From Stratiolaelaps scimitus (taxonomy: Eukaryota; Arthropoda; Arachnida; Mesostigmata; Laelapidae), in contig JABWDB010000004.1 of NCBI GenBank assembly GCA_019614645.1, positions 20,646,001-20,710,000 of the forward strand: a DNA stretch of 64,000 nt, in the 5' to 3' direction. Below the pieces are notes generated by a model that made no database searches, was not told the origin of the DNA, and saw only the letters and a program-made list of their open reading frames with translations. The translations under genes were made by a program, and so were the position numbers. Positions 23,001 through 36,399 of this stretch are shown here, in pieces (the first letter of the stretch is position 1; each line of letters begins with the position of its first letter).

Positions 23001-25282
23001 CGGGATACCACGGACTCCTCGGCAAGCCGAGACCAACATCCTGCTGATTCGACTAATCAATCAGTAGGTTTATTAGACACGACCAGCTGTAGTCCCCAGT
23101 AGAAACGGACGCAGACATTTTCAGTAGGAAATACTTGAGCAGCACACGATTCGAATTCGTTACTGTTCGCTCATATTCTCGTCATCATTATCATCGCCAG
23201 GATCATTAGCATCATCATGGTGCACCTCACTCCGCCGCCGCCGCCCCCGCCGCCGTCAACAACAACACAGTGACCTCGCTTTGGTCAACACCGGCACTGA
23301 TCGTAGGTACTATAATACCAGTACTATTGCTGCTGCTGCTGCTGAGTGGTGGTCATATGGAAGGAAGGCAGACAGGCAGCTAGCTTAGCCATAGCCCGCC
23401 AACGAACGAGCGATGACCATCATCACCATCATCATCATCGCGTGTCAGCGTGAAGAGAAGAAGGGTCGCGCCACAGACGACGACGACGACAACAACAGCA
23501 GCACCCGGTTTCTCCCTCGGGGTGACGGTGGCGGTGTTGTGCTGCCGCTGAGAGAAACGAGAGCGCCGGTAGCCGCCTGCTATTGTAGGTAGGCAGGAAG
23601 GTAGGCGGCGGCGGCGGAGGCTGGTATCGAATAAATGTCGGCTTGTTTATGACGTAGAATCGTCTCTCGGAGGGACGGACGGACGAACGAACGCGAGCTA
23701 TTGACTGAATGACTAACACACTCAGTGGGTGAGCGAGTTCGAGTCGACGAGCAAGTTAGCGAGCGATACGAAGGAGGGGGGCCGGTTGGCCACGACAGAT
23801 GATGGGACAGGGATCACGGCCACGGGCCACGACGGAGCGGAGTTTGGCTCACGTTGGAATGAGCCGCCGTTGGCGCTGAGCTGCCGAATCCAGCTGACTT
23901 GGCTGGTTATAACGATTGGGCAGTGGGCTTACGACAGCAGCTCCCTGACCGCTGCTGACGCGCGGCTATACGACAGCAGCGGCGGATGCGGCAGCGGTGG
24001 TGGTGGCGGCGGCGCGTTCTGCTGTCGATCTGCTCCGGCTCTTCGAAGCGAGTGCGCTATGCAGCTTCTAATAGTATTTGTTTTCTCTCATTGTAGCAGC
24101 AGCATTTGTTGTCGTTGACGGCAGCGCAACGAGCCTGCTTGCCCAGAGGCCCCTGTCGGACACAATATGGCTAGCAACACAACTGATCGTGCCCAGCATT
24201 CACACAAAACCAAGACACTGTCCAGATTGGCTGGCTCGACATGACCGTGGTGACGGCCTGCGACGTGCAATAACAGTCCCCCCCCCCGAGCAATCTGCAC
24301 GATCACGGTGGAATGAGATGGGCACGCAGAGGCTAGTCAAATGCTGTCTTGTTCATGTCCTGCCTTGTCTAGGTCAATACGACGGCTCAGTCTCTGTTCT
24401 TGCACCACCACCACGGACACTACTCGCTGGGCGCAGCCGTTGTTCACCGATCGGCACACACGCACTCAGTCACGCATATACGAGATCAGCCAGATGTGGG
24501 GGGTAGAGAACGCGCGAGAGAGAGAGGGGCGAACGGGGCGGGCGGGGGTATTGGCATGTGACGCTGTGACACCACATTTCGATATCCCGTCACACGCAAG
24601 GACTAGAAGGACACGGGTGCGTGTTCGGCCTGTCCAGCCGCCAGAAGTCAACCAGATATATCGGCACAAAGTGGGTGATCGCCTTAGGGCGATAATCTCA
24701 CATCAGAGCTGGCGGCTGGCTCTGCTCGAGGCTGATCAGAGCAAAGCAGCAGAAGGCGGCTGGCGCCTTCGAAGGAAGCCAGCTCAGAAACCGCTGCGCT
24801 CAAATGGTTGCAGGTATGACACGCAGTCGAGCCCGACCAACGCCAACAGCATAGAACACGGGGTGATGGCGAAACCGTATGTAAAAGTCGGCTCCTAGTC
24901 AGCGAGCTTGCTTGACTCCGGGTCGGAAATGATATGTACGATGGGGTGGGGATGCGATTGGCCATTGGGATCTCGTTTAGCAGCGGCTCGTTCTCTTGCA
25001 TGGACCGGGGGGGTGCACTTCCGGACACTTGCACCACGCACATTTGTCACACATAATTCACTTTGCACTTATCGACGGGAGTGGATATGAGATGTGTGTG
25101 TGTCTGTGTATGTGCATGTGTTTCGCGTTTATACAGTACTTACCGAGAATCCTCTGGTACTTCTGGTCGATCTCCCGCAGGAGCGAAATCGTCCGTTGCA
25201 CATCATCTGGAAGGTGCTCGACCGTGTCGAGGTAATGCTCGAGCAGGGAAGCTTCCGCTGCTCCAAAAAGCTCGACTCCCAT
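3070..25282 (-). CDS. ING1: Inhibitor of growth (ING1/ING2-type) PHD-finger protein, six coding exons
   Basis: Joining 25282-25144, 19109-18942, 7109-6370, 4253-4052, 3637-3540 and 3225-3070 gives 500 residues with GT/AG borders and matching phases at every junction. Residues 1-102 form the helical ING domain that in this family mediates dimerisation and binding to HDAC or HAT complexes. Residues 104-349 are low complexity. Residues 350-426 are basic and carry NLS-like clusters. Residues 444-489 form a C4HC3 PHD finger (C445, C447, C458, C463, H469, C472, C485, C488), which in ING proteins reads H3K4me3; Tyr444 and Trp467 match the aromatic cage. The ING1/2 subfamily is indicated by [12 protein letters not shown] and [13 protein letters not shown]. 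The human relatives are about 280 residues; the excess is nearly all exon 3. The ATG is the first in frame after an upstream TGA. ING1 versus ING2 orthology cannot be resolved by eye. Confidence 0.95.
3540..3637 (-). CDS. ING1: ING coding exon 5 (NLS end and first PHD cysteines)
   Basis: 98 bases between a gtcgacag acceptor and a CAG|gtaaga donor, entering in phase 1 and leaving in phase 0. It encodes [10 protein letters not shown], a basic cluster, then the family-typical linker [15 protein letters not shown] with the first two PHD zinc ligands. Intron 5 (3539-3226, 314 bp) contains a (TA)n tract (3501-3523) about 15 bases from the donor. Confidence 0.95.
4052..4253 (-). CDS. ING1: ING coding exon 4 (basic, disordered linker)
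   Basis: 202 bases between a catactag acceptor (4255-4254) and an ACGACGG|gtgagt donor. The frame was chosen because it alone joins exon 3 in phase 0 and exon 5 in phase 1. It encodes 67 residues including [17 protein letters not shown] and SKREKRSG, resembling the KRSRR-type nuclear/nucleolar localisation region of ING1/2. The other two frames on this strand are also open across the exon but break the phasing. Intron 4 is 4051-3638. Confidence 0.9.
4725..5194 (+). other. Exon-like open block antisense within ING intron 3 (unidentified)
   Basis: On the plus strand, opposite to ING, a clear acceptor (gatcatttcag|G at 4725) and donor (ATATCG|gtaagg at 5194) bound a 470-base GC-richer block. 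From the acceptor one frame is open for 134 codons to TAA 5127-5129 and looks protein-like ([33 protein letters not shown]). A second frame, opened by TGA at about 4973, runs out through the donor with [19 protein letters not shown]. No single frame spans the block. It could be a spliced antisense lncRNA exon, a frameshifted pseudogene, or a real exon with another acceptor. Confidence 0.3.
6370..7109 (-). CDS. ING1: ING coding exon 3 (long Gly/His/Ser/Asn/Ala low-complexity insert)
   Basis: 740 bases between acceptor cgttaacacag (7111-7110) and donor GAAGAG|gtgagt, phases 1 and 0. It starts (D)[20 protein letters not shown], which looks like an ordinary conserved segment, then enters low complexity: Gly-rich and Ser/Asn-rich stretches, a His block of the form H7-N-H3, a poly-Gly run, an Ala run of about 11, a second His run of six, then SNSNNSN repeats, ending TNKHVKEE. 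Codons within runs are mixed (GCT/GCC/GCA, AAC/AAT, CAC/CAT), which argues for retained protein sequence and against recent simple-repeat slippage. It contributes about half of the whole protein. The opposite strand shows open frames here that are shadows. Confidence 0.9.
7110..11100. other. ING intron 2, downstream part: no gene seen
   Basis: Short (TA)n runs at about 7220 and 8840, a small inverted repeat AACCGTGT/ACACGGTT at 7357-7375, a (TA)n tract at 9715-9739 and (CA)n near 10495. Open frames are short and have no supporting splice structure that I could see. Confidence 0.5.
9715..9739. repeat. (TA)n microsatellite
   Basis: About 12 TA units inside ING intron 2. Confidence 0.9.
12885..12910. 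repeat. (CT)n microsatellite
   Basis: About 13 CT units, with imperfect CT continuing to about 12937. Confidence 0.9.
13494..13527 (-). CDS. ING1: Candidate alternative first coding exon of ING (short isoform)
   Basis: On the minus strand ATG at 13527 is the first ATG after an in-frame TAA about nine codons upstream. It opens an 11-codon exon ([11 protein letters not shown]) that ends at a strong donor, CATG|gtaagc, in phase 1. That is exactly the phase exon 3 requires, so splicing 13494 to 7109 yields ...NTDGNH-D-KLSRHH... and a predicted 409-residue isoform lacking the ING helical domain but keeping the low-complexity region and PHD finger. Vertebrate ING1 also uses alternative first exons. 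Usage here is inferred from sequence only. Confidence 0.4.
13631..13652. repeat. (TA)n microsatellite
   Basis: About 11 TA units immediately upstream, in ING transcript sense, of the candidate alternative first exon. A second short TA run is at about 13810-13830. Confidence 0.85.
13961..14011. repeat. (CCG)n-(CCA)n trinucleotide repeat
   Basis: About 13 CCG units passing into CCA units; on the minus strand this is CGG/TGG. It may be 5'UTR or promoter sequence of the candidate short ING transcript, where expandable CGG repeats are often found. Confidence 0.9.
14250..18930. other. ING intron 2, upstream part: no gene seen
   Basis: Moderately AT-rich sequence with (CT)n at 14952-14972 and a short direct duplication (AGTACTGATAAAATA twice near 17390-17420). 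Near 16863 a GGCTTCGAATCCCG string resembles a pol III box B but has no convincing box A. No exon was recognised. Confidence 0.5.
18942..19109 (-). CDS. ING1: ING coding exon 2 (second half of ING helical domain)
   Basis: 168 bases between a tatatag acceptor and a CTTG|gtaaag donor, phase 1 at both ends. It encodes [15 protein letters not shown]..., then [34 protein letters not shown] (given here as its recognised blocks [16 protein letters not shown] and VENK-like [10 protein letters not shown]), matching the conserved helix of ING1/2 that reads RALI.SQELGDEKI in human. The acceptor is preceded by a (TA)n run and not by a pyrimidine tract, which may make this exon weakly defined. Intron 1 spans 25143-19110. 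Confidence 0.95.
21740..21759. repeat. (CA)n microsatellite
   Basis: About 10 CA units in ING intron 1. Confidence 0.9.
22532..22555. repeat. (TA)n microsatellite
   Basis: About 12 TA units in ING intron 1; a (CA)n tract follows at 22776-22794. Confidence 0.9.
25144..25282 (-). CDS. ING1: ING coding exon 1 (start codon, first helix of ING domain)
   Basis: ATG at 25282-25280 is the first in-frame ATG after a TGA about 25 codons upstream, and the exon ends at CTCG|gtaagt in phase 1. The 46 codons encode [20 protein letters not shown], then [20 protein letters not shown] and KYQRIL. This matches the ING signature 'L..YLE.VE.LP.D.QR..S..RELD.KYQ'. Upstream sequence in the same frame (LAGGT) has no ATG, so the protein starts here unless a 5' coding exon is spliced in. 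Confidence 0.95.
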
Positions 25283-25299
25283 TGTACCGCCTGCCAAGG

Positions 25300-27400
25300 G
25301 GGCCAGCGTTAGTTCGTGGTCGACGACGATTTGGGAGACGACTTTTTGAGATCAGGCGAAACGACGACAACGACTTCGACTAATCGACTCTGCTGCTCCT
25401 GCTCCTGCTGTTGTTGTTGTTCTGCTGCTGCTGCTGTTGCTGCTGTGGCTAGGACACAGACGATGTTGTTGTTGTTGTTGTCGTCGTCGTACGCTATTCA
25501 GTTTCTTCGCTGGAAGAGGCGTGTACTCCGCCTTATTGTTGACGCGTTGTTGTTTTCACCCGCTGTATATATTTTTCTTCGCTGATTCGTTTCACACAGA
25601 CACGGACACCACGCACACGACACTCGGGTAGCGCTACTACTACGCTGCTGCTTGAACAGGCTTCGAACAAGCGACAAAGCACGATGTCATCCGGTGCTCG
25701 CCTTCGTCCAATTCTAGCTGTTTGCCGTCTTGTCGTAGTTGGCCGTTGCTGAGCAGCGACCAGACAGATGAAAGCCCATCGCTACCACGGGGATATTACA
25801 ACAGGAGCATCTTCTCCGGCACCATCTCGAGTTTCCACAACATGGATCCACCACGAGTCCATTTGGGTTAGGTCGAACCTTCACAACACGCTCACGATAT
25901 CGCTCGCTCCATCCTTATCTCACTCTCACTCTACAACAACTCGGATAACAACAGATTTTTGTTGCTGCTGCTGCTGCTGTTGTGGTGGTGGTTGCCGCTA
26001 ATTCGATTCGATTCGACTGCGACAACGTTGGATGCTGTTCGAGCGGCGGCGGTGTTGGTGTTGGTGGTGGTGGTCAGCCGTCAGCCGTACAGCAGTATAC
26101 TCACAGTGACAACGAGTGAGTGGCCGTACGGGGCTGGGCGAATGGTGGGGGCTGTTGCGGCGGTTGCATACACGAAACCACGAAAAAAAACACAATCGGG
26201 CGCCAAAGAGGTGCCGCTTCTTCTGCTACCCACCGATGGATCGATCAACTCTCACTGACTGGTTGGCTGACTGACAGACTGACTGACGATTGGCAGACTA
26301 ACTGGTCGCGTGAGCTACTAACATACACTTGTAACAGATGCTGCTGCTGCTGCTGCAAGCACAAACCGTTGTAGCCTCGTACGCCGCTAAGCGGCGGTGG
26401 CGACGGCAGCTGCTAGCGCAGTTGCTGGCGCAAAATGACGCTCTCTTCTCGACAACGACAACTAGCACGGCGGCCTGACGACTGACTGACTGACTAGCAG
26501 CTATCGGCTACCATTCGTCGTGCTTGCTGCTGATGCCGCCGCTACTGCTGCTGCTGCTACGGGTAGCTGGTGCCTGCTTACGGCTGCCTGCCTGCCTGCC
26601 TGACTGCCCGCTTGCTTTCTTGCTTGGTTGCCCGTGGTGCTGGTGGCGGTGCCCGGTGCCTGCCTGCTCGTAGCAGCACAGCAGCAGCTAACTCGCTGTT
26701 GCTCCCGCAGCGGCGGCGGCGGCGGCGCGTCAGCAGCAGCAGCAGCGACAGCGGCGCCAGCCGCGGCCGCCGTTGAAGTGGCGGCCGACCGTAGCAGCGA
26801 ACGACGAGTGAGACCTTCTCCTTTCCCGCCCGTTCAGCCGCCTACCGAAGGTCCGGTATTTTGCGGTGTTTACACAACAAGCCGCAACCAATGTGGAGCG
26901 CTACTGTCGCTGGTCAACTTTTACCGACAGGCGACAGAGGGCGCTCAACGCAGAGCAGGCAGCCAAGAGCAACAGACGAGCAGAACAGACGGCCAGGACA
27001 CGGCGGGGGCCGGTGCCGCCGCCGTCGTCGCTCTCACTCTCGGTGAACAGTGGCTAAGGGCCAGTTGCTGGAGGCTGATGGTGGCGCGGCGGCGGCGACT
27101 GCTGCTGCTACGAGCGCGGCACAACGAACTCGTATGGCGGCCGCGGCGGCGGCGGCGGCGGCGGCGGCTGTTCGAACGACGGATGGATGAATCGCAGCAT
27201 GGTGATCGAATGTTGATAGGACAGCGGCGAGGGCGCATCCGTCACCGGGCTACTCGACAACCGGGCAGAGAGAGCAAGTGGCGATTGGGGTTTTGGCACA
27301 CATCAAAGTGGGACTTTTCGAGCCCGGTTAAGTTGTAGCGTTGGTGAACTATAGTGTTATCGTTGGAATAAAGAGGTGACGACGTTACTTACTTGACATA
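25300..27400 (-). promoter_or_regulatory. ING1: Putative promoter / 5'UTR region of the main ING transcript
   Basis: Immediately upstream of the ING start codon, GC-rich with dense CAG/CTG and CGG runs (for example about 25390-25450, 26340-26360, 26700-26780 and 27080-27180). Open frames on both strands follow the repeats and carry no recognisable domains. An untranslated first exon could lie here; no TATA box or initiator was pinned down. Composition returns to AT-rich background at about 27.4 kb. Confidence 0.4.
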
Positions 27401-29900
27401 GTGAAAATAATTATAGCAATTCAATAATGCATTGCAAATGCTCTCGCGTTTACACTATCGAAATCACGTCTGCCAACTGCGTTACTATGCCGTCGAAATA
27501 ACACCGTTTTCGCCCGAGCTTCGTTAGTGTGGTAAACATGATTACCGCCGTCACCAAGCGCATTCCCCGTCGTGTCGTCTCGGCCAACGTGTACAAATCG
27601 GACCGGAGATGGTTACTTACGACTTCAAATACAAAGAGAAACTCGGAAACTATTGATTGGCTATTGGTTCAATGTAGTAAAAATTTGACGGGATTTTCTT
27701 TTGTTCGTGTCAGCTACGTCTAGAAACATAGTTCGATGTTTAAGTGTATCACTAACCTATGGCAGTTGTTCTTCCCGACACATGCAAATCGGAACAAATT
27801 TCTACTAAACTACTCACCTATGAGAGCAGCAGCACAGCGAGGTTATTCACCTTAAGACTGTTGTTAGTGCACTCTGTGTTTAATTAATGTTATCACTAAC
27901 ATTAATGTCCTTGTGTGCGCGTGCCGGGCATTCACAAAACGTGGTTAACTAACAAGCTTTCCTTCGTGACAAGTGGAAGTAAAACCCTTACGCGGCATCC
28001 CTGCTGTTCATCTGCCTCTGTATCGTCATCTCGTGAAGACTCCAACGCTAGCTGTTCTTGCTCATCAGATCAACTTTCTCTTCTCGGTGTGAAGATTCCG
28101 CCAACGTCGCTCCGCCCGCTTCTACGACATTAAATATGTTCGGATAAATATGTAGTCATAGAGGGCCGATGCAAAGGGGGGGGGTCTCGGGACTCGGTTC
28201 AGCAGAACGACAGGCGGCGGGTACCGTGCGATTCTACGCCGTTTTCGAAGGCAGACGAATATCGTGACACCGTCGGCATTGTCAAATGTGTCCTCATGGT
28301 ATGTCGGCATGTTCGGGTGGCAATATCCCCCTTCGAAGAAAAATATATAGAAAAAAGTCGCCGCCGCCGCGAATACTGTAGCACCCGCTGCCCAGCGGAA
28401 GCCACCTCCGCCGTCCTACGCGGCAAAACAGTCGTACAGACGTTGACGTTTTCGAAACAGCGGTCGAAACACGACGCTGAGCACGGGATGCATGTCGCAA
28501 GGTCGGCTTTCGTGGACGAGCTTTCTCTTCGGAATTGCACCATAGCCGGAACCTTGAATCCGACATCTCATTCGTAGCTAAGGCATAACGATTTGCATCA
28601 GCTTTTAGTTTCTTTTTAGTTCTCACAAACGAGGTTCTTGCGGGTGAATTATGCACGGGTGGGTGCGACTCATCTGAAACACTCCTCAAACTGTCCCGAA
28701 TAGGAATTCTGTTTATAATGGCCGGGGAGGATAACGGGGAGCCAGTAGGGCTAACGGAGGAAATCACAAAACACCTCGTTATTTTCCAGCTTCCGAGCTC
28801 GTTTCTACGTTTCACTCAGAATGGCCACAGTCATTAACGAAAACGCTATATCATCGCAGACAATATAGAGCTAGTGTACTAGTAAGCTGTGTATTCTATA
28901 ATGATTGTACGTTGGACAGGAGCGCCGCAGTCAATATAATGAGCCGATGCTGTATAATTAATCTTCGTACTGGTCTTCCATCAGCCGTGGTGGATGTACT
29001 CATTGAGACATTGACTGTTTAGTTTTGCTCCTGCTGAAATTGTCGATAGCACCTTGAGCTGATAGCTATGTGAGGAATACGTCTTGAATTAGACGTATAA
29101 GAATGCATTATTTTAATATATATATATATATATGTTCAATGTAGAATATGCTGAGGCTGTGCTTAAGTAATAACGAATGAAGCAAGGCAGACTTCCTACC
29201 TTGAGACAGTCGAGGATAATAAGGGCTAAGCGATGAATGGGTTGAATATGGGTACACATATGGACAGTAACATCAATTGTTCATCTACCCAGAGGGTTTT
29301 AAATAATTGATTAATAAATACTTTAAAAAAAAAGACTAACGTTCGAATCATTTATGGTACCATTATAGTCCCCATCCTGCCAGGCAAACTATGCACTTTT
29401 GTCGTAGCATGATGCTGGGAGGTTTTAGTTCATCGAAAAAAATATTGCTAGGAATCATCACTTTTCTATTCGTTATTTCTCCATATATTCTCAGGTAAAT
29501 TCACTCAGTAATAATAAGCATGTCGTATTCGGGTAGCATCAATCCCTCAGAAGAAACCTAAACTCCAGAATAGCTAGTTATGCGTAGCGTAAGCTTTTAA
29601 GTGGAATACTATAAAAGGGAAAAAATGATGGAGTACCATGACGCTAAAATGTGCCTGTTACGCCTTCGTAATATAAAATACGAATTAATGTTTGGGCTCA
29701 AACCGAGTTCAGCTGCGAGAATGGCCATGATTTTGGCGCGGCCTTCCCCGTAGTCTGTTGGCCCGTTATATATATTCATTGGGTAACACGAATAGAAGGT
29801 AGTCACTGTATTGATAAATATACAAGTAGTTGTGTCTTCGTCAAATTGAACCTCTGAGGCCTACGTTTCCGCTGCTTTGTTTACTGCTACGTTGTTACGA
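27400..29900. other. Mostly non-coding; weak coding-like stretch at 28.3-28.8 kb
   Basis: A minus-strand frame from 28815 to 28294 is open for 173 codons with a Ser/Pro-rich segment (SPTGSPLSSPAIINRIPIRD), but it begins after a stop with no early ATG, and I found no convincing acceptor. The sequence is GC-richer and other frames are open as well. A plus-strand ATG at 27538 (MITAVTKRIPRRVVSANVYK) has a reasonable context and could start a gene divergent from ING. None of this is identified. Confidence 0.2.
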
Positions 29901-29929
29901 TAATTGTCACGGTCGGGGAGTTTCCACAG

Positions 29930-30050
29930 TAATCCTTCGTTTCATAGACGGACCCAGGGAGCACTCCGAGCTGACTCATGGTGATTTCTATTACATGCAA
30001 ATGCTCTGGGAATCTATAGGGTGCGGAAAGAGGCCCAAGAATATCTATAG
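29930..30050 (+). CDS. Candidate internal exon (unidentified)
   Basis: A good acceptor (gagtttccacag at 29929) and a strong donor (CTATAG|gtgagcg after 30050) bound 121 bases. One frame is open throughout, encoding (x)ILRFIDGPREHSELTHGDFY then YMQMLWESIGCGKRPKNIY. I do not recognise the family and found no partner exons. Chance occurrence is quite possible given the length. Confidence 0.25.
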
Positions 30051-30059
30051 GTGAGCGTA

Positions 30060-34200
<4,141 letters not shown>

Positions 34201-34205
34201 GATGA

Positions 34206-35141
34206 ATGGAAGTTCTGGTGGAAGCATTGACAAACCACTCAACGCTACTCTATCTTATTGCCAGTGCAACGATTTGGCTAGTGTATGGACTGGTGGGCGT
34301 TAGAGATTACGGCCTACGGGTTACCGCTGTTCGAGGCTCCGGACCCGAGCCGCACCGTAGGCCAGCTCTCCGACCGCTGGTGGCGAGCGTTGCTGTCCAG
34401 CTAGCTCTCTATGGCGCGTATCATTGGCAGCGGGGGAGTAGCGAACCGTCGCACGATGGCGCCAAACCCGTGTTTTCCCTTCGGATCATCTGGCCTCCAG
34501 CTTTTGCCTACGAATCTCTTCATTTCAATATTTCAAGAAATCAAACGGCACAGTCGACATACTGGGTTCTCCATTCCCTTAGACCCGTGGATAAAGCGAG
34601 TTCTAGAGAAAGAGTTAAGCTGACGAATCCCAACGGGCCGTCGAAAGTTGCATTTCGTCAACAGGTAGACTTCCTGAAGCAGCGGCCTGATGTTCAGGCG
34701 ATATTTGAAAAGGAATTGAAGTCTCTATATGATCGAGATGCCTGGGAGGTTTTCGAGGAACTGTGGTCCGTGCAGGGCTGGCGATGCGGTAGGAGATCGG
34801 CCGAGGTAAACACGTTAGAAAAGTATTTCAACAAGACTGTCGAGTTGTACCGAGGATGCAACGTGTATGGGAATCTTGGGTACAGTAAAATCTCGCCTAG
34901 GGATAACAGTAACTACACAGTCGAACAGATCCGAGCTTCTTTAGCCGAACTGAAGGAGTTCGATATTGCATGTTTCAACGATAAGGGGAGATCATTTCTC
35001 AAGACTATCACTATTTGCTATGATCTGTTGTTCCGACCCGTCGACTGCCCAAAACGAATTTTTGACAACTGTACTTGTTCCAACCGGGTGCATTATATAG
35101 CAAGCGAAAGGCCGAATCTTGACGATTCTGCTGACGATTGA
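34206..35141 (+). CDS. RNase T2-fold protein, membrane-anchored, catalytic motifs degraded (probable pseudoenzyme)
   Basis: Single uninterrupted 311-codon frame; ATG follows directly on an in-frame TGA, fixing the start unless spliced. Residues 13-32 and 57-73 are hydrophobic, suggesting an N-terminal membrane anchor or unusual signal. Residues 89-291 follow RNase T2 order: strand with WPP (96-98), then VLHSLRP (121-127) in place of the HGLWP motif CAS I, then FEELWSVQGWRC (183-194) in place of FW.HEW.KHG.C (CAS II), then KYFNKTVELYR (206-216), GYSKISP near 225, and C271/C281. The first catalytic His is kept (H123), but the CAS II His, Glu, Lys and second His become Glu185, Leu186, Val189 and Gln190. 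So hydrolysis is not expected; RNA binding or a structural or secreted-effector role is open. Six N-glycosylation sequons suggest a lumenal or extracellular domain. The family call rests on motif alignment by eye. Confidence 0.75.
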   Translation: MEVLVEALTNHSTLLYLIASATIWLVYGLVGVRDYGLRVTAVRGSGPEPHRRPALRPLVASVAVQLALYGAYHWQRGSSEPSHDGAKPVFSLRIIWPPAFAYESLHFNISRNQTAQSTYWVLHSLRPVDKASSRERVKLTNPNGPSKVAFRQQVDFLKQRPDVQAIFEKELKSLYDRDAWEVFEELWSVQGWRCGRRSAEVNTLEKYFNKTVELYRGCNVYGNLGYSKISPRDNSNYTVEQIRASLAELKEFDIACFNDKGRSFLKTITICYDLLFRPVDCPKRIFDNCTCSNRVHYIASERPNLDDSADD

Positions 35142-35167
35142 CTAATGATTCGCATACGGGGCGGCAT

Positions 35168-35173
35168 AATAAA
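35168..35173 (+). terminator. Candidate polyadenylation signal of the RNase T2-like gene
   Basis: AATAAA 27 bases after the stop codon, consistent with a compact, functional single-exon transcript with a short 3'UTR. Confidence 0.6.
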
Positions 35174-35502
35174 CAAATTTCGAATGTAGAACACACATGA
35201 TGTTGATCCAGTCGAACGTACGCGCCGAACTTAGTCCACCTCATTAAGGGCCGAGACCATTCTTTTGAATTAGGAGACCTGTGGGCCCCCTCCGGCCACA
35301 TGCGGCATAGGAACTAATGAACGTTGACGCCTGTGAAAACAATAGGACTAACCTATTTCGGGTTTTCTCCTACAATGAAACCTACCACTTCGTGACGGAT
35401 TGGTGCTTCTGGATGCGCCTGAACGTGCACTTGTTGTTGGCTCGGGATGGTGTGTGAACGTCGTGATTTCAGTCGAGCGAGTTAGTGAAGCCTGTCCAAC
35501 TT

Positions 35503-35819
35503 ATGGCGACTGGTGAGAACAATATGGAAATCGGAAAATCAAACGTTGGACATGTAGCAGCTTTAGACGACGTACTCAATCAGGATTCAGCGAGGTAGAC
35601 GGAGCATTTTGCTTATGACCTGGTCGGGTTCGACGACGTCTACAACGAACTCGAGTCCTTGGGAACCTTGTATGACTTGAGATATACGCGTCTTGGACTA
35701 TGCATGCGCCACACAGAGAGCACGACGCCGTCAGTTGAAGAAGCCATACCTCAGACTATACATACCTTCAAATTGTCCACGCATACCTAAAAAAGTCCAC
35801 GCTTATCTCCGAATCTGGA

Positions 35820-35853
<34 letters not shown>

Positions 35854-36397
35854 GTGTGAACTGCAGATCCACTGCTTCCTGGACATTTTCGGCCTCTCGG
35901 GCAAAACGATCAAAATCGCGCAGATCATTGACTGTGGGCCTGACCTTGTTTTGGAACAGAAACAAAAATCGACACTATTTTATGACTCTCAACAGTTCAA
36001 TATCAACGTAATATATCAATGATATGCTTATACGAAAGGGAACCTTGAGAATGTCGAAGAATCATACGAGAAGCTAGGATTTATCGAGAAACAGACAAAC
36101 AGATAAGAAGCGTTATTTGAGAATTGCGCACTTGAGGGAATCACTCGAAAACCAGCGAATTGTAGAGAATCACACGAATACCTGATGAGATGTGTTACGA
36201 ATTGCCCACAACCAATACCTATGATGTGAGTTGTTCACGAGAGTTCCCCTGCAGTGGGAGGAGCAGCGGCACAAGGATGCGATCTACGTTTTGCTGCGTT
36301 GTCGGAACCTGAACGCTTAAATGTATCTCGTAACGGCACCATCCGTGCCCTACCCTGCCCAGAGAATAAGACGATGACAGTAACGCTGACAAAATGA
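35503..36397 (+). pseudogene. Possible decayed coding sequence downstream of the RNase T2-like gene
   Basis: ATG at 35503 (context AACTTATGG) starts MATGENNMEIGKSNVGHVAA and meets TAG at 35596-35598; the same frame then stays open to 35790 (FAYDLVGFDDVYNELESLG). After a (TA)n tract, a shifted frame from 35861 to 36397 reads on with four stops (36020, about 36104, about 36212 and the final one) and protein-like, Cys-containing segments such as NCALEGITRKPANCRES and RCVTNCPQPIP. The stop density is only modestly below chance, so it may be non-coding. I recognise no family and see no similarity to the RNase T2-like gene. Confidence 0.22.
35819..35852. repeat. (TA)n microsatellite
   Basis: About 16 TA units with one GT interruption, between the two halves of the coding-like block. 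Confidence 0.9.
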
Positions 36398-36399
36398 TT

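Larger units (their letters stand above)
20600..24900. promoter_or_regulatory. GC-rich, CAG/CTG-rich block in ING intron 1; possible alternative promoter
   Basis: Composition matches the blocks at 11.1-14.2 and 25.3-27.4 kb: GC-rich, many CAG/CTG/CGG runs, CA and GA repeats. Several 80-180-residue open frames exist on both strands, for example minus 21267-20893 with an Ala run and a C-x-x-C pair, but I found no ATG-plus-donor exon of the phase (1) needed to join exon 2. The regulatory role is inferred from composition alone. Confidence 0.25.
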
